Source: Embleya scabrispora
Lineage (GTDB): Bacteria > Actinomycetota > Actinomycetes > Streptomycetales > Streptomycetaceae
Assembly: GCF_002024165.1 (NCBI RefSeq)
Contig: NZ_MWQN01000002.1
Span: forward strand, 806,001-870,000
DNA length: 64,000 bases
Reading direction: 5' to 3'
Shown here piece after piece: positions 36,844-45,463 of this stretch. A program made the translations under genes and the position numbers. The notes under the pieces are model-generated. The model saw only the letters and a program-made list of their open reading frames with translations, searched no databases and had not been told where the DNA came from. The first letter of the stretch is position 1. Every line of letters starts with the position of its first letter.

Positions 36844-37491
36844 ATGACCCGCGTACTCCTCACCGGATTCGACACTTTCGCCGGCGAGGCGAGCAATCCC
36901 TCGTGGGAGGCGGTCCGACTGGTGGCGGCGGAACCCGGGGGGACGGACCTGGAGGTGACGGCGGTGCGGTTGTCCTGTGTATATGGGATCGCGCTCGACG
37001 AACTGCGGTCCGCCGTGGAGCGGGTCGACCCGGACCTGGTGGTGTGCGTGGGTCAGGCCGGGGGCCGGCCTGACGTCACCGTGGAGCGGATCGCGATCAA
37101 CGTCGACGACGCCCGCATCCCGGACAACGCCGGCCGGCAACCGATCGACGTGCCCATCGTCGAGGCCGGGCCCGCCGCCTACTTCGCCGGCCTGCCGGTC
37201 AAGGCGTGCGTCGCGGCGGCGCGCGCGGCGGGCGTACCGGCGTCGGTGTCCTCGACGGCGGGCACGTTCGTCTGCAACCACGTCTTCTACGGCCTGATGC
37301 ACCTGATCGCCACCGAACGCCCCACCACCCGGGGCGGCTTCGTACACGTCCCCTTCGCCTCCGAGCAGGTGGCCGACCGCGCTGTCGCCTCGCTCCCGCT
37401 GCCCGCCATCGCCGACGCGCTGCGGGCGATCGTGACCACCGCCGCCACCCGTACCACCGACATCAGCGCCGAGGGCGGAAGCACCCACTGA
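36844..37491 (+). CDS. pcp: Pyroglutamyl-peptidase I
   Basis: A 215-residue cysteine peptidase (family C15) that removes N-terminal 5-oxoproline from peptides. The fold signature LLTGFDTFAGEASNPSWEAV is at the start; the triad is Glu in VERIAIN, Cys in AGTFVCNHVFYG and His in GGFVHVPF. GGAGG lies upstream of the ATG. It completes the salvage route: Pcp frees 5-oxoproline, the DUF969/979 pair imports it and PxpABC converts it to glutamate. The enzyme itself has no signal peptide. Confidence 0.93.
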   Translation: MTRVLLTGFDTFAGEASNPSWEAVRLVAAEPGGTDLEVTAVRLSCVYGIALDELRSAVERVDPDLVVCVGQAGGRPDVTVERIAINVDDARIPDNAGRQPIDVPIVEAGPAAYFAGLPVKACVAAARAAGVPASVSSTAGTFVCNHVFYGLMHLIATERPTTRGGFVHVPFASEQVADRAVASLPLPAIADALRAIVTTAATRTTDISAEGGSTH

Positions 37492-37503
37492 CGCCTCCGG
37501 ATG

Positions 37504-37559
37504 CGAGCCGTCGCGGCGTCATCCCACACACGGGGGTGGGATGACGCCGCGACGGCTCG
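37504..37559. terminator. 24-bp perfect-stem terminator after pcp
   Basis: The arms 37504-37527 and 37536-37559 are perfectly complementary over 24 bp with an 8-nt loop, 12 bases after the pcp stop. This is the strongest hairpin terminator in the window. Confidence 0.9.
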
Positions 37560-37802
37560 GGCCCGGCCACGCACCCGGGTCACCCGTTCGGGTAGGCGGG
37601 AGCGGAAATGTGTGACCGGTTCGTCGGGGCGGTGTGGGCGGGGAAAACCGAGAATCCCGTGCTCACGGAGCGTGGCCAGGCGACTCCGTTTCGGGTGATT
37701 TCGGCATGCGCGGCGGTGTCCGCCCGGCTTTCCTGGAAGTCGCGAGCCCGGCTGTCCCAGCGGTAGGTCGCTACCGCGCCCGCGCTCGCCGGAGGTCCCA
37801 TC

Positions 37803-38357
37803 ATGCGTTCGATCCACAGGCTCCTCGGTCCGCCGCTGCTCGGCGCGAGTCTCGCCCTGGCCGCCCCGGCGCTCGCCTACGCCGCCCCCGCCGCGCCCCA
37901 GGGCAACCCGGCGGACTGCGCAAAGGCGGTCGCCGCCGCCGCGAAGGCGCAATTGGCGTACGACGCGGCCGTCGCCGACTACGCCAAGGACGCCGCCGCG
38001 GCCGCCGGCCGACCCGACAAGTCCCGACAGGAGCAACTCGAACGCGCCAAGAACGAAATGACGACCTCCGCCTCGACGGCCGCCAAACAATGCCCGGACG
38101 TCAAGGCCGCTGACGACAAGGGCGCGGATGCCAAGGCCGCCGACGCCAAGGGTGAGTCGGCACACGGCAACGCCCCCGGCCACGAGGACGCCCACGCCGC
38201 CGCCCCCTCGGGCAGCATGCACACCGGCACGGGCGGTACGTCCGACGGATCCGGCGACACCGATACCGACACCGACGTCGCCCTCGGCGCCGGCCTGTTC
38301 GCCGCCGGCGCGGGCCTGATCGTGCTGCACCGCCGCCGCAACACAGGCAACCTTTGA
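37803..38357 (+). CDS. Ala-rich exported protein with C-terminal membrane anchor
   Basis: A 184-residue protein. A signal peptide (1-27, cleavage near AYAA) precedes an Ala/Lys/Asp-rich helical region (35-120) with two cysteines, a Gly/Thr/Asp spacer, and a C-terminal hydrophobic helix (about 158-175) ending in HRRRN. The layout resembles a sortase substrate, but no LPxTG or LAxTG motif is seen before the helix, so it may simply stay membrane-anchored. GGAGG precedes the ATG. It lies upstream of a class F sortase. No specific family recognised. Confidence 0.75.
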   Translation: MRSIHRLLGPPLLGASLALAAPALAYAAPAAPQGNPADCAKAVAAAAKAQLAYDAAVADYAKDAAAAAGRPDKSRQEQLERAKNEMTTSASTAAKQCPDVKAADDKGADAKAADAKGESAHGNAPGHEDAHAAAPSGSMHTGTGGTSDGSGDTDTDTDVALGAGLFAAGAGLIVLHRRRNTGNL

Positions 38358-39073
38358 CCGCCCAGCACCAGGCGCCCGCGCCGCCGACCGCCATCGGCGA
38401 CGCGGGCACTCGGACAGCGGCGAACGCGGAGGGGGCGACAGGTGCGGCAGCAGATCGGCGAGCTGGTGGGCGCATCGGTCGGCGGGGGCGGGGCCGGGCG
38501 GCGGCGTGGCACGCGTTTGCACGGGTGGGGCTGCGCCCGCCGATGGCACGTCACCCGCTTGCGTCACCGCAGGAGCTATCAAGGGCGTGGCTGCGGCCGT
38601 GGCTGCGACCCTTGCTCGGGTCGACAGAAGGTTGCCATCGATGGTGCTTCGCGCGCCCCGTCGCCGAGTGCCCGCGCCACCGGCGCTACTTTGCCCATTC
38701 GACTCGGCTGGAGTGCGCCGCCGACAGCGCCCTACCACCCGGGTCGCTGGGTCGGTGCCACGGAGAGTGTGCAGCCCACCTTGTGGGGCCTGCACCAGGG
38801 ACGGTGCGTTACGCGTGCATCGTGGCGGGGCGGCATGCCGGCAGGGGTGCGTCACCCACCTACGTGGCCAAGCCTCCGTCATCACCGACGGCGTGGCACG
38901 TGTCTGCGGCGGGGAGTCCTGCACGGCTGATGGCGCGGCACCCACCTCAATCGGCGGCGGCCGACGCACCCCGCCGACCGTGCGTCGCCCACTCGCGCGG
39001 CGCGTGACGGCTTGCATCACCAGAAACCCCGGGTCGGTGTCGACCCACCTCGATCGCGGTGGCGGGAGGTTTT
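38358..39073. other. 716-bp gap with degenerate repeats, no recognised gene
   Basis: No frame has a ribosome site and recognisable protein. The sequence holds diverged short repeats: GTGGCACG(C/T)GT(T/C)TGC is followed by a GATGGC(A/G)CG block near 38500 and again near 38893. ACCCACCT-type words recur four times between 38770 and 39050. It could be a decayed repeat tract. The end carries the sortase ribosome site. Confidence 0.4.
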
Positions 39074-39742
39074 GTGGAGCCAGAGGTCGTGGCCGAGGAG
39101 CGTGTGGCGAAGCGGAGGATCGGGCCGGTCGGTGTGGGGGTGGCGGCGATGTGTCTGGGTGTCGCGTTGCTCGTCAACGGCACCGGGACTCCGGGGCCGC
39201 CACCGCAGCCCGGTGTCGCGGACGTGTACCCGGACGAGGCCCGACCCGCGCCGCACGATCCGCCGCCGCTCGCCCCGTTGCCCGCCGCCGCGCCGACCCG
39301 CGTGCGGATCCCGGCCATCGGCGTGGACGCCCCGCTGACCGGCCTGGACCTGGAAGGCGGCGGCAGGCTCGCGGCCCCACCCACCGACGAGTCCAACCTC
39401 GCAGGCTGGTACCGAAAAGGCACGCCGCCCGGCGCCGGCGGCACCGCGATCGTGGCCGGACATGTGGACACCGACCAGGGCCCGGCCGTCTTCTACCACC
39501 TCGGTGCGCTTCATCGCGGCAACACAGTCGAGGTCGATCGCGCCGACGGCGACACCGCGGTCTTCACGATCGACGCCATCGAGGTCTACCGCGCCGAGCA
39601 CTTCCCCGACCGACGGGTCTACGGCGCCTCCAAGGCGGCGGAACTCCGCCTGATCACATGCGGCGGCGGCTTCGACCAAACCGCACAGCGCTACCTGGGC
39701 AACGTCGTCGCCTTTGCCCACCTCACCGCTCACCACACGTAA
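39074..39742 (+). CDS. Class F sortase
   Basis: A 222-residue membrane-anchored transpeptidase. One N-terminal helix (about 22-36) and a Pro-rich linker precede the sortase barrel. The catalytic His is in VAGHVDT, the Cys in LITCGGGFD, and the Arg in AQRYLGNVV. Class F enzymes of actinomycetes usually act on LPxTG-like proteins, but no such motif was found nearby. The GTG at 39074 directly follows GGGAGG; a GTG 5 codons earlier is possible. Confidence 0.88.
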   Translation: MEPEVVAEERVAKRRIGPVGVGVAAMCLGVALLVNGTGTPGPPPQPGVADVYPDEARPAPHDPPPLAPLPAAAPTRVRIPAIGVDAPLTGLDLEGGGRLAAPPTDESNLAGWYRKGTPPGAGGTAIVAGHVDTDQGPAVFYHLGALHRGNTVEVDRADGDTAVFTIDAIEVYRAEHFPDRRVYGASKAAELRLITCGGGFDQTAQRYLGNVVAFAHLTAHHT

Positions 39743-40184
39743 CCACCAACGCGGCCTTCCAGCCTCCAGCCGCACAACACCGCCCCGAGGCCACCCGCAG
39801 CGGCGGCCTCGACCATTTGCCGGCACCCGCACGCCGCTCACGGTGCATCGCGGGACTACCCGGGGAGGGGCAGAGGATCACCCGTCGACGAGACGGCGCC
39901 CCGATGACCACCAGTGGCGGCGGGCGCGACCCGTCCACAACGCTGCTCGGCCAACGTGACAGCCTTCGCCCACAATCACCAACCGCGCCGAGCACAGCTG
40001 CCAGCGGGGGTGTGGAAGTCCCACCGGCGCAGCGACACCGCCCCGACAATCACCGGCCGGCGTGTGCGGTCACCGGTGGCAGGTGCGGGCTGCTCCCGTT
40101 GGCGGTGAAGCGCTCTGATATCCGCCGTCGACGGCGACCCGAACCTGGCCGATAGCACTGCCTACCGAGGCTTCCGCGTGTGGT
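39743..40184. other. Intergenic stretch between sortase and repeat element
   Basis: About 440 bases with no convincing coding frame on either strand and no hairpin comparable to the neighbouring terminators. Nothing recognisable was seen apart from the transition into the repeat element. Confidence 0.5.
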
Positions 40185-41335
40185 TACGGGTGGCAGGTGC
40201 GGGGTTGGTCCGAGTCGATGGTGGGCCGCCGCCAGCGTTCGGGGCTCCAAGACGGGGGCTTCCGGCGAGGCGGCCGCGTTGCTTACCGAAAACCGGCTGG
40301 CAGCGGGGGCTGGGAGGGAGGTTGGGTCGAGTCGTCCGAGGGGCCTTTCCGAGTGGGTCGGGAGTTTCCGGCGGGCGTTGGGCTTGTGGTGGCGGAGTGC
40401 TGGCGCGGAGCCGGGGCGCGAAATCGGATTGCGATCGGTGGTTGTGGCCTTTGGGTTTCGGTGACCTGCGGTTTTGTGGGATCAGAGAGGAGAGATGGGC
40501 GTCGTGTACCGGTTTCGTCCGCTCCGACCCCCTCAATGCCGGAGCGGAGACAGAAATCGCCCGATCGGGTCGGCTTCGGGTCCTGCGACCCTTCAGATGC
40601 CGTCGGGGAGGCCAAAAGTGCCCACCAAGCGCCGAAACCGGATCCCGAGGCGTTCGAAACGGCTTCTTTTCCCGCTGACCTGCGGTTTTCTCTCGCATCG
40701 AGGCTGCGGTGCGTAACGCCGTCCGGTTTCCTGAACTCTCGCCACCCAGCCGCCGACCGTCTCTCGAAACGCCCTGCCCGACCCACTCGGAAAGGCCCCT
40801 CGGGCGACTCGACCGGGCTCCTCACCCGCTCCCCCGTTGCCGGCCGGTTTTCGCCGAGCAAGGCGCCTGTCTCGTCGGGGCCCTTGAGTCTTGGAGCCCC
40901 GAACGCCGGCGGCGGCCCATCATCGACTCGGACGGGCCCCGGACCGGCCACCCGCAACCGAAGGCGAACGCGCGCCGCAAGCGCCCGGCCCGCTCGGAAA
41001 GGCTCCCCGGACGACTCGACCCGAGCACCCTCCCCGCCCCCGTTGCCAGCCGGTTTCGGTGAGCAACGCGGCCATCTTGCCGGAAGCCCGGGTCTTGGAG
41101 CCCCGAACGCTGGCGGCGGCCCATCATCGACTCGGACGGGCCCCGGACCGGCCACCCGCAACCGAAGGCGAACGCGCGCCGCAAGCGCCCGGCCCGCTCG
41201 GAAAGGCTCCCCGGACGACTCGACCCGAGCACCCTCCCTGCCCCCGTTGCCAGCCGGTTTTCGCCGAGCAAGGCGCCTGTCTCGTCGGGGCCCTGGGTGC
41301 AACGTGCGGTGCACGCGCCCGGCCCGCTCGGGTCG
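40185..41335. repeat. Composite repeat element A (inverted units around a core)
   Basis: One forward unit (40190-40395) and about three reverse units (40770-41335) face each other across a core of about 370 bp. Marker words in the forward unit include ACCGAAAACCGGCTGGCAGC, CCTTTCCGAGTGGGTCGGG and GGTGGGCCGCCGCCAGCG; their reverse complements appear in the right arm. The last two reverse units are direct tandem copies with a 204-bp period (40977-41180, 41181 on), nearly identical where both are present. Frames stay open on several strands only because of the composition. The element occupies the gap between two convergent genes. Confidence 0.85.
40395..40770. repeat. Core of composite element A
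   Basis: The core is homologous to that of element B (50650-51045). Shared blocks include GGTGACCTGCGGTTTTGTG, GCCGAAACCGGATCCCGAGG and GCCGTCCGGTTTC with TGAACTCTCGCC. TGACCTGCGGTTTT occurs twice inside this core (at about 40461 and 40676) in direct orientation. Confidence 0.8.
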
Positions 41336-41523
41336 GTTGCCTGCTTGTCGGCCGGGGCTGGGAGGACTTGTGGAGACATACGGCTCGGCCGGCGTTCGAG
41401 GCCGACCGGGTTGCCGGTGGCGAATGTGCGTTCGAGGCCAATTGGACCGACTGATGCGACGACGCCCCGACGGCGGGCGGGCCGTCGGGGCGTCGTGACG
41501 CGAGATCGTCCAGGTGCGGGAGG

Positions 41524-43206
41524 TCAGTGGGCCGCCGCAGTACGGACGCGGGCGCGCTCAGCCGACGCCGGTTCGGCCGATGCCGGCTGGGCTTCGCCGC
41601 CCGTTTGGCTCGCAGCGGCGCCCTCGGCTCCTGCGGCCACAGCCCCCGCCCCCGCGGCCTCGGCTCCCGAGTCCTTGCCCTCGGCCTCTGTCTCCGGGTC
41701 CGTGCCCTCCGTCTCCGCCCCAATACCCGCGGCCGCCGGGCTTCCCGCCGGGTTGCGGAGCAGGAGCAGCGCGAGTGCGGCGGCGGTCAGGATTCCGGCT
41801 GCGGCGGTCCAGAAGCCGGCCGACATTGCGGTGGTGAAGGCCTCGCGGGCAGCGGTCGCCAAGTGGTGGTCGCCTGTGGTGTCGGCCACGGCGAGTGCGT
41901 CCGAGATCGACTGCTTGGCCTGTTCGGGGGCCTCTTCGGGCATGGCGCCGGTGTAGGTGCCGGACAGGATGCTGCCGAGGACGGCCACCCCGAGCGCCGC
42001 GCCCGCCTGCTGCACCGTGTCGTTGAGCGCTGAGCCGACGCCGGCGTGCTCGGCCGGTACCGCGCCCATCAGAGCCGCCGTCGCCGCGGGCATCGCCAGC
42101 CCGCTGCCGATCCCGATCAGCACGGTCGCGGCGGAGAGCAGTCCGAAGCCGGCGTCCGACGGCAGGCTCGCCACGGTGCCGAAGCCGACCGCGATGACCA
42201 CCAGGCCGACCGCCGTCATGGGCCGGTTGCCGATCCTGTTGCCGAGCGTGGCGCCGATGCCGTTGAAGAGCAGCGAGGCGATGGCCAGCGGGGCGAAGGC
42301 CAGGCCGGTCTTGCTCGGCGAGTAGCCCAGGACGAACTGGAGGTACTGGGTCAGGATCAGCATCAGCCCGCCGTTGGCGAACGTCAGCAGGACGAGCGAG
42401 AAACTGGCACCGCTGAACACCCGGTTCCGGAACAGCGCGAGCGGAACCATCGGGTGCGCGGTACGGATCTCCCAGAAGCCGAACGCCACCAGCGAGACGA
42501 CCGCGACCACGAGCGAGATCTGCGTACCGGGGTGCGACAGACCGCCGTTGGCCGACTCGATGATCGTCCACACCAGCGCGGTCATGCCGACCATCGACAG
42601 CACCATGCCCAGCGGGTCGGACCTGCGCCACGGCCCCTTCGACTCCGGCATCAGCACGAGCGCGGCGATGATCGCGACGATCGCGATCGGCACGTTGATC
42701 AGGAACACCGCGCCCCACCAGAAGTGCGCGATCAGCACGCCGCCGACCACCGGCCCGCCGACCAGACCCACCATGGCCACCGCACTCCACGCGGTGATCG
42801 CCTTCCGCCGCTCCTCGTCGTCGAACACGGTGATCAGGATCGACAGCGTGCTCGGCATGATCAACGCCCCGCCGACACCCATCAGCACCCGACCGGCGAT
42901 CAACTGCTCAGGGTTGGCGGCGAACGTCGCGGCCAGCGAGGCGCCGCCGAAGATCGCCAACCCGACGATCATGATCCGCCTTCGACCGAACCGGTCGGAC
43001 AGGCTGCCTGCGGTCAGCAACAGGCCGGCGAACACCAGTACGTACGACTCGATGATCCATTGGATCTCCTGGGCGTCCGCCCCCAGGTCGGTCGCGATCG
43101 GCGGGACCGAAACGGTCAGCACCATGTTGTCCACGACCAGCACCAGCGTGCTCAGGCACAACACGATCAGGATCAGCCAGCGGCGCGGATTGTGGCGGTT
43201 CTCCAT
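41524..43206 (-). CDS. DHA2-family multidrug efflux MFS transporter
   Basis: A 560-residue proton-driven exporter of the EmrB/QacA type with 14 helices. Motif A-like SDRFGRRRIMIVG and motif C-like GGPVVGGVLI are present. A C-terminal tail of about 60 residues is Ala/Gly/Glu-rich and without predicted structure. The ATG at 43206 follows GAGGGG. It is divergent from a TetR regulator with paired operator-like sites between, so it is probably induced by its drug substrate. Confidence 0.92.
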   Translation of the reverse strand: MENRHNPRRWLILIVLCLSTLVLVVDNMVLTVSVPPIATDLGADAQEIQWIIESYVLVFAGLLLTAGSLSDRFGRRRIMIVGLAIFGGASLAATFAANPEQLIAGRVLMGVGGALIMPSTLSILITVFDDEERRKAITAWSAVAMVGLVGGPVVGGVLIAHFWWGAVFLINVPIAIVAIIAALVLMPESKGPWRRSDPLGMVLSMVGMTALVWTIIESANGGLSHPGTQISLVVAVVSLVAFGFWEIRTAHPMVPLALFRNRVFSGASFSLVLLTFANGGLMLILTQYLQFVLGYSPSKTGLAFAPLAIASLLFNGIGATLGNRIGNRPMTAVGLVVIAVGFGTVASLPSDAGFGLLSAATVLIGIGSGLAMPAATAALMGAVPAEHAGVGSALNDTVQQAGAALGVAVLGSILSGTYTGAMPEEAPEQAKQSISDALAVADTTGDHHLATAAREAFTTAMSAGFWTAAAGILTAAALALLLLRNPAGSPAAAGIGAETEGTDPETEAEGKDSGAEAAGAGAVAAGAEGAAASQTGGEAQPASAEPASAERARVRTAAAH

Positions 43207-43299
43207 GGTGGACCCCTCGAGTTCTCGGCTTCGCGTGGTCGGGTCTTCACGTCTTCTTGGCGCGGAGGATGGTGCGTGACGCGTACGCCGTGCCCTCGC

Positions 43300-43316
43300 T
43301 GCGAACACTGTACGCA
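43300..43316. promoter_or_regulatory. Operator-like site 1 (TetR/MFS pair)
   Basis: TGCGAACACTGTACGCA is an imperfect dyad that recurs nearly unchanged at 43384. It lies 94 bases upstream of the MFS start. A weaker third version (GGAACGGTGTGCGCA) stands at 43321-43335. Confidence 0.6.
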
Positions 43317-43383
43317 TCACGGAACGGTGTGCGCAACTGGTGAACGATGTCCCCATGCACTCCTGGATCAGGCGTACGCAGAA

Positions 43384-43399
43384 TGCGAACGCTGTGCGC
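43384..43399. promoter_or_regulatory. Operator-like site 2 (TetR/MFS pair)
   Basis: TGCGAACGCTGTGCGC matches site 1 at 14 of 16 positions and lies 68 bases upstream of the TetR start. Paired sites over both divergent promoters fit a self-regulating TetR repressor. Confidence 0.6.
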
Positions 43400-43466
43400 T
43401 ACGGTGGCCCAAAACAGTGATCAAGCGATACGCGCGGTTCACGCGGTACGGACAGAGAGGGGCGCC

Positions 43467-44201
43467 ATGGCAGCCGACGACAAGCCGTTCGAATCCGTAT
43501 GGACACGCCCGCGTCGCCAACGCGAGCAGCTGAGCCGGGAGCAGATCGTTGCCGAGGCGGTGCGGCTGCTCGACATCGAGGGGCTGGAGGCGCTGAGCAT
43601 GCGGCGCCTGGGTACCCGCCTGGGCGCCGGGGCCACCTCGCTGTACCGGCACGTGGCCAACAAGGACGAGCTGATCGAGCTGGTCGTCGACGAGGTCTAC
43701 GGCGAGTTGACCGTGCCGGAGCCGGGCGATCCGGCGAACTGGCGGGCCACAATCGAAAGTTGCGCGTACAGCGTGCGTGCGATGGTGCTGCGCCACCCCT
43801 GGGTGGCCGTGGTGCTCGGCCAGGTGGGTCTGGCCTACCTGGGGCCGAACGTGATCCGGCTGTCCGAGCGCATGCTCGCCGTGGTCGAGGGTGCGGGCTT
43901 CGCCGTCGAGGAGAGCGATCGGGTGATGAGTACGGTCCTGGCCTATGTGATCGGGATGGCCACCAGCGAGGCGGCCTACCTGTCCATGCTCGCGCGCAGC
44001 GGTCGGACCGAACAGGAGCTGATGGAGAGCCTGCAACCCAGTGCCGAGGAGGCGATGCGCGACCATCCCCGGGTCCGGGAGAGTCAGTCGGCGATGCGCG
44101 GCAGGGATCCCGAGCAACTGCGTGAGGCGAACTTCGACTATGGCCTCCAGCGGATGCTGGACGGCCTGGCGGTCCGCCTCGAACATCTCGCAACCGGCTG
44201 A
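43467..44201 (+). CDS. TetR-family regulator of the MFS pump
   Basis: A 244-residue repressor. The helix-turn-helix is at about 20-65 (SMRRLGTRLGAGATSLYRHVANKDELIELV). The rest fits the TetR_C ligand domain of tetracycline-repressor-like proteins. AGAGAGGGG precedes the ATG at 43467; the frame is open upstream but without a site. Divergent from the DHA2 pump. Confidence 0.88.
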   Translation: MAADDKPFESVWTRPRRQREQLSREQIVAEAVRLLDIEGLEALSMRRLGTRLGAGATSLYRHVANKDELIELVVDEVYGELTVPEPGDPANWRATIESCAYSVRAMVLRHPWVAVVLGQVGLAYLGPNVIRLSERMLAVVEGAGFAVEESDRVMSTVLAYVIGMATSEAAYLSMLARSGRTEQELMESLQPSAEEAMRDHPRVRESQSAMRGRDPEQLREANFDYGLQRMLDGLAVRLEHLATG

Positions 44202-44362
44202 CTCCACGGGGGAGTTCGCGGCGGCTGTGAACCCGCCGTGCCGGAGGTGCCGGTGAGCGGAGGGTGGGGCTCGGGTTTCGGCGGCTATCCTGGCCGCTCC
44301 GGCCTCCGGTCGAGCGGGTCGGGAATCGAGCTCCTGGTCGCTCGGCCGGTCTGGGGAACCCC

Positions 44363-45088
44363 TTGTCGTCGTTACAGTCGTCGGCGGACATCAAGTCCGA
44401 GCAGATCGCGGCGGAGATCCGCGACGCGATCCGGCTCGGCACACTCCGGCGCGGGACGCTGTACTCCGCACGGGAGTTGGGCGAGCGGTTCGGTGCCTCC
44501 CGGACGCCGGTACGGGAGGCCCTGCTCAAACTGGCGGACCTGGGACTGGTCCGGATCGAACGCAATCGCGGCGCGCGCGTGCTCGGCCCGGACGGGCGCG
44601 GCGTGGTCGAACTGTGCAGTCTGCGCGTGTTGTTGGAGCCGCCGGCGTGCCGCAGCGCCGCGGCGGTGATGACCACCCGCGATGACGAGGAACTGGCCGC
44701 CCAACTGGCGATCATGGCCGCGCACCCCGACGCCGGCCCCGAGTACTTCGCCGCCGACGAGAAGCTGCACGACGTGATCCTGCGGGCCGGCGGGAACCGG
44801 CGACTGGCCAAGTTCGTCGGTGAGTTGCGTCAGACGCTGGCCCTGGACGGGCGACTCAGCGTACCGAGATACCAGTCGGTGGAGACCGCGCTCCGGGAAC
44901 ACACCGACATCGTCGAGGCGCTGCGCCGGCGCGACGGGGTGGCCGCCGAGAGCGCGATGCGCAAACACGTCGTGCGCTCGGGGGAGTTGCTGGTGTCCAA
45001 CACCGGCGAGGACAGCTGGGGCCTGGTCGCGGAGTGGCGCCGCTGGGTGGGGATCGCGGAGACGACGGGCGAGCGCCCGCTTTCCTGA
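44363..45088 (+). CDS. GntR-family regulator (FCD domain)
   Basis: A 241-residue regulator: winged helix at about 10-75 (SARELGERFGASRTPVREALLKL) and an FCD helical domain with metal-binding acidic and His residues (EKLHDVIL, EHTDIVEAL, RKHVV). The TTG at 44363 is taken as start because GGGGA precedes it and the helix begins soon after; the start is uncertain. No obvious target is adjacent, since both neighbours are separated by terminator-like sequences. Confidence 0.8.
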   Translation: MSSLQSSADIKSEQIAAEIRDAIRLGTLRRGTLYSARELGERFGASRTPVREALLKLADLGLVRIERNRGARVLGPDGRGVVELCSLRVLLEPPACRSAAAVMTTRDDEELAAQLAIMAAHPDAGPEYFAADEKLHDVILRAGGNRRLAKFVGELRQTLALDGRLSVPRYQSVETALREHTDIVEALRRRDGVAAESAMRKHVVRSGELLVSNTGEDSWGLVAEWRRWVGIAETTGERPLS

Positions 45089-45406
45089 TCGGAGGTGTGC
45101 AACCGGGTGTGCCGTTGGGGGATGCCGCTGGGCGGCACACCTCCGGCCGGGTTCCGGCCTCGACCCGATTCCCCAGACCTGGTTGCGCGGACAACCGTGC
45201 GCCACCCCGACCGGCGCCGTGCGACTGCTCGCCGGTAACCAGGACGGGGGCGATCGGACTGGCACCTGGATCACCCCGCCCGTCGTCGCGGCTGCCAACT
45301 CATGTGCTTCCGCGCCGAGTTACTAGCCGCGACCGCGACCCCGAACGCACGGTCCGGCTCGCCGATCGGATCGGGCACCCGCCGCGAACCGGGCCCTGCC
45401 GGCGGC

Positions 45407-45438
45407 GGGGTCGACGTCCGACAAGGGACGTCGACCCC
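45407..45438. terminator. Hairpin between GntR and metallohydrolase genes
   Basis: A perfect 13-bp stem (45407-45419 with 45426-45438) with a 6-nt loop stands 26 bases beyond the end of the convergent metallohydrolase gene. The rest of the 375-bp gap (45089-45406) shows no gene. Confidence 0.8.
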
Positions 45439-45463
45439 ACCCCCCCCACCAACCCCCCCGGGG

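Noticed and set aside
40185-41335. Insertion sequence
   Set aside because: No transposase, no defined terminal inverted repeats and no target duplication could be seen.
40197-41498. Repetitive 'protein' encoded through element A
   Set aside because: Frames are open on both strands because of GC content and a 204-bp period; no ribosome site or domain, and the inverted arms give the same peptides in the opposite direction.
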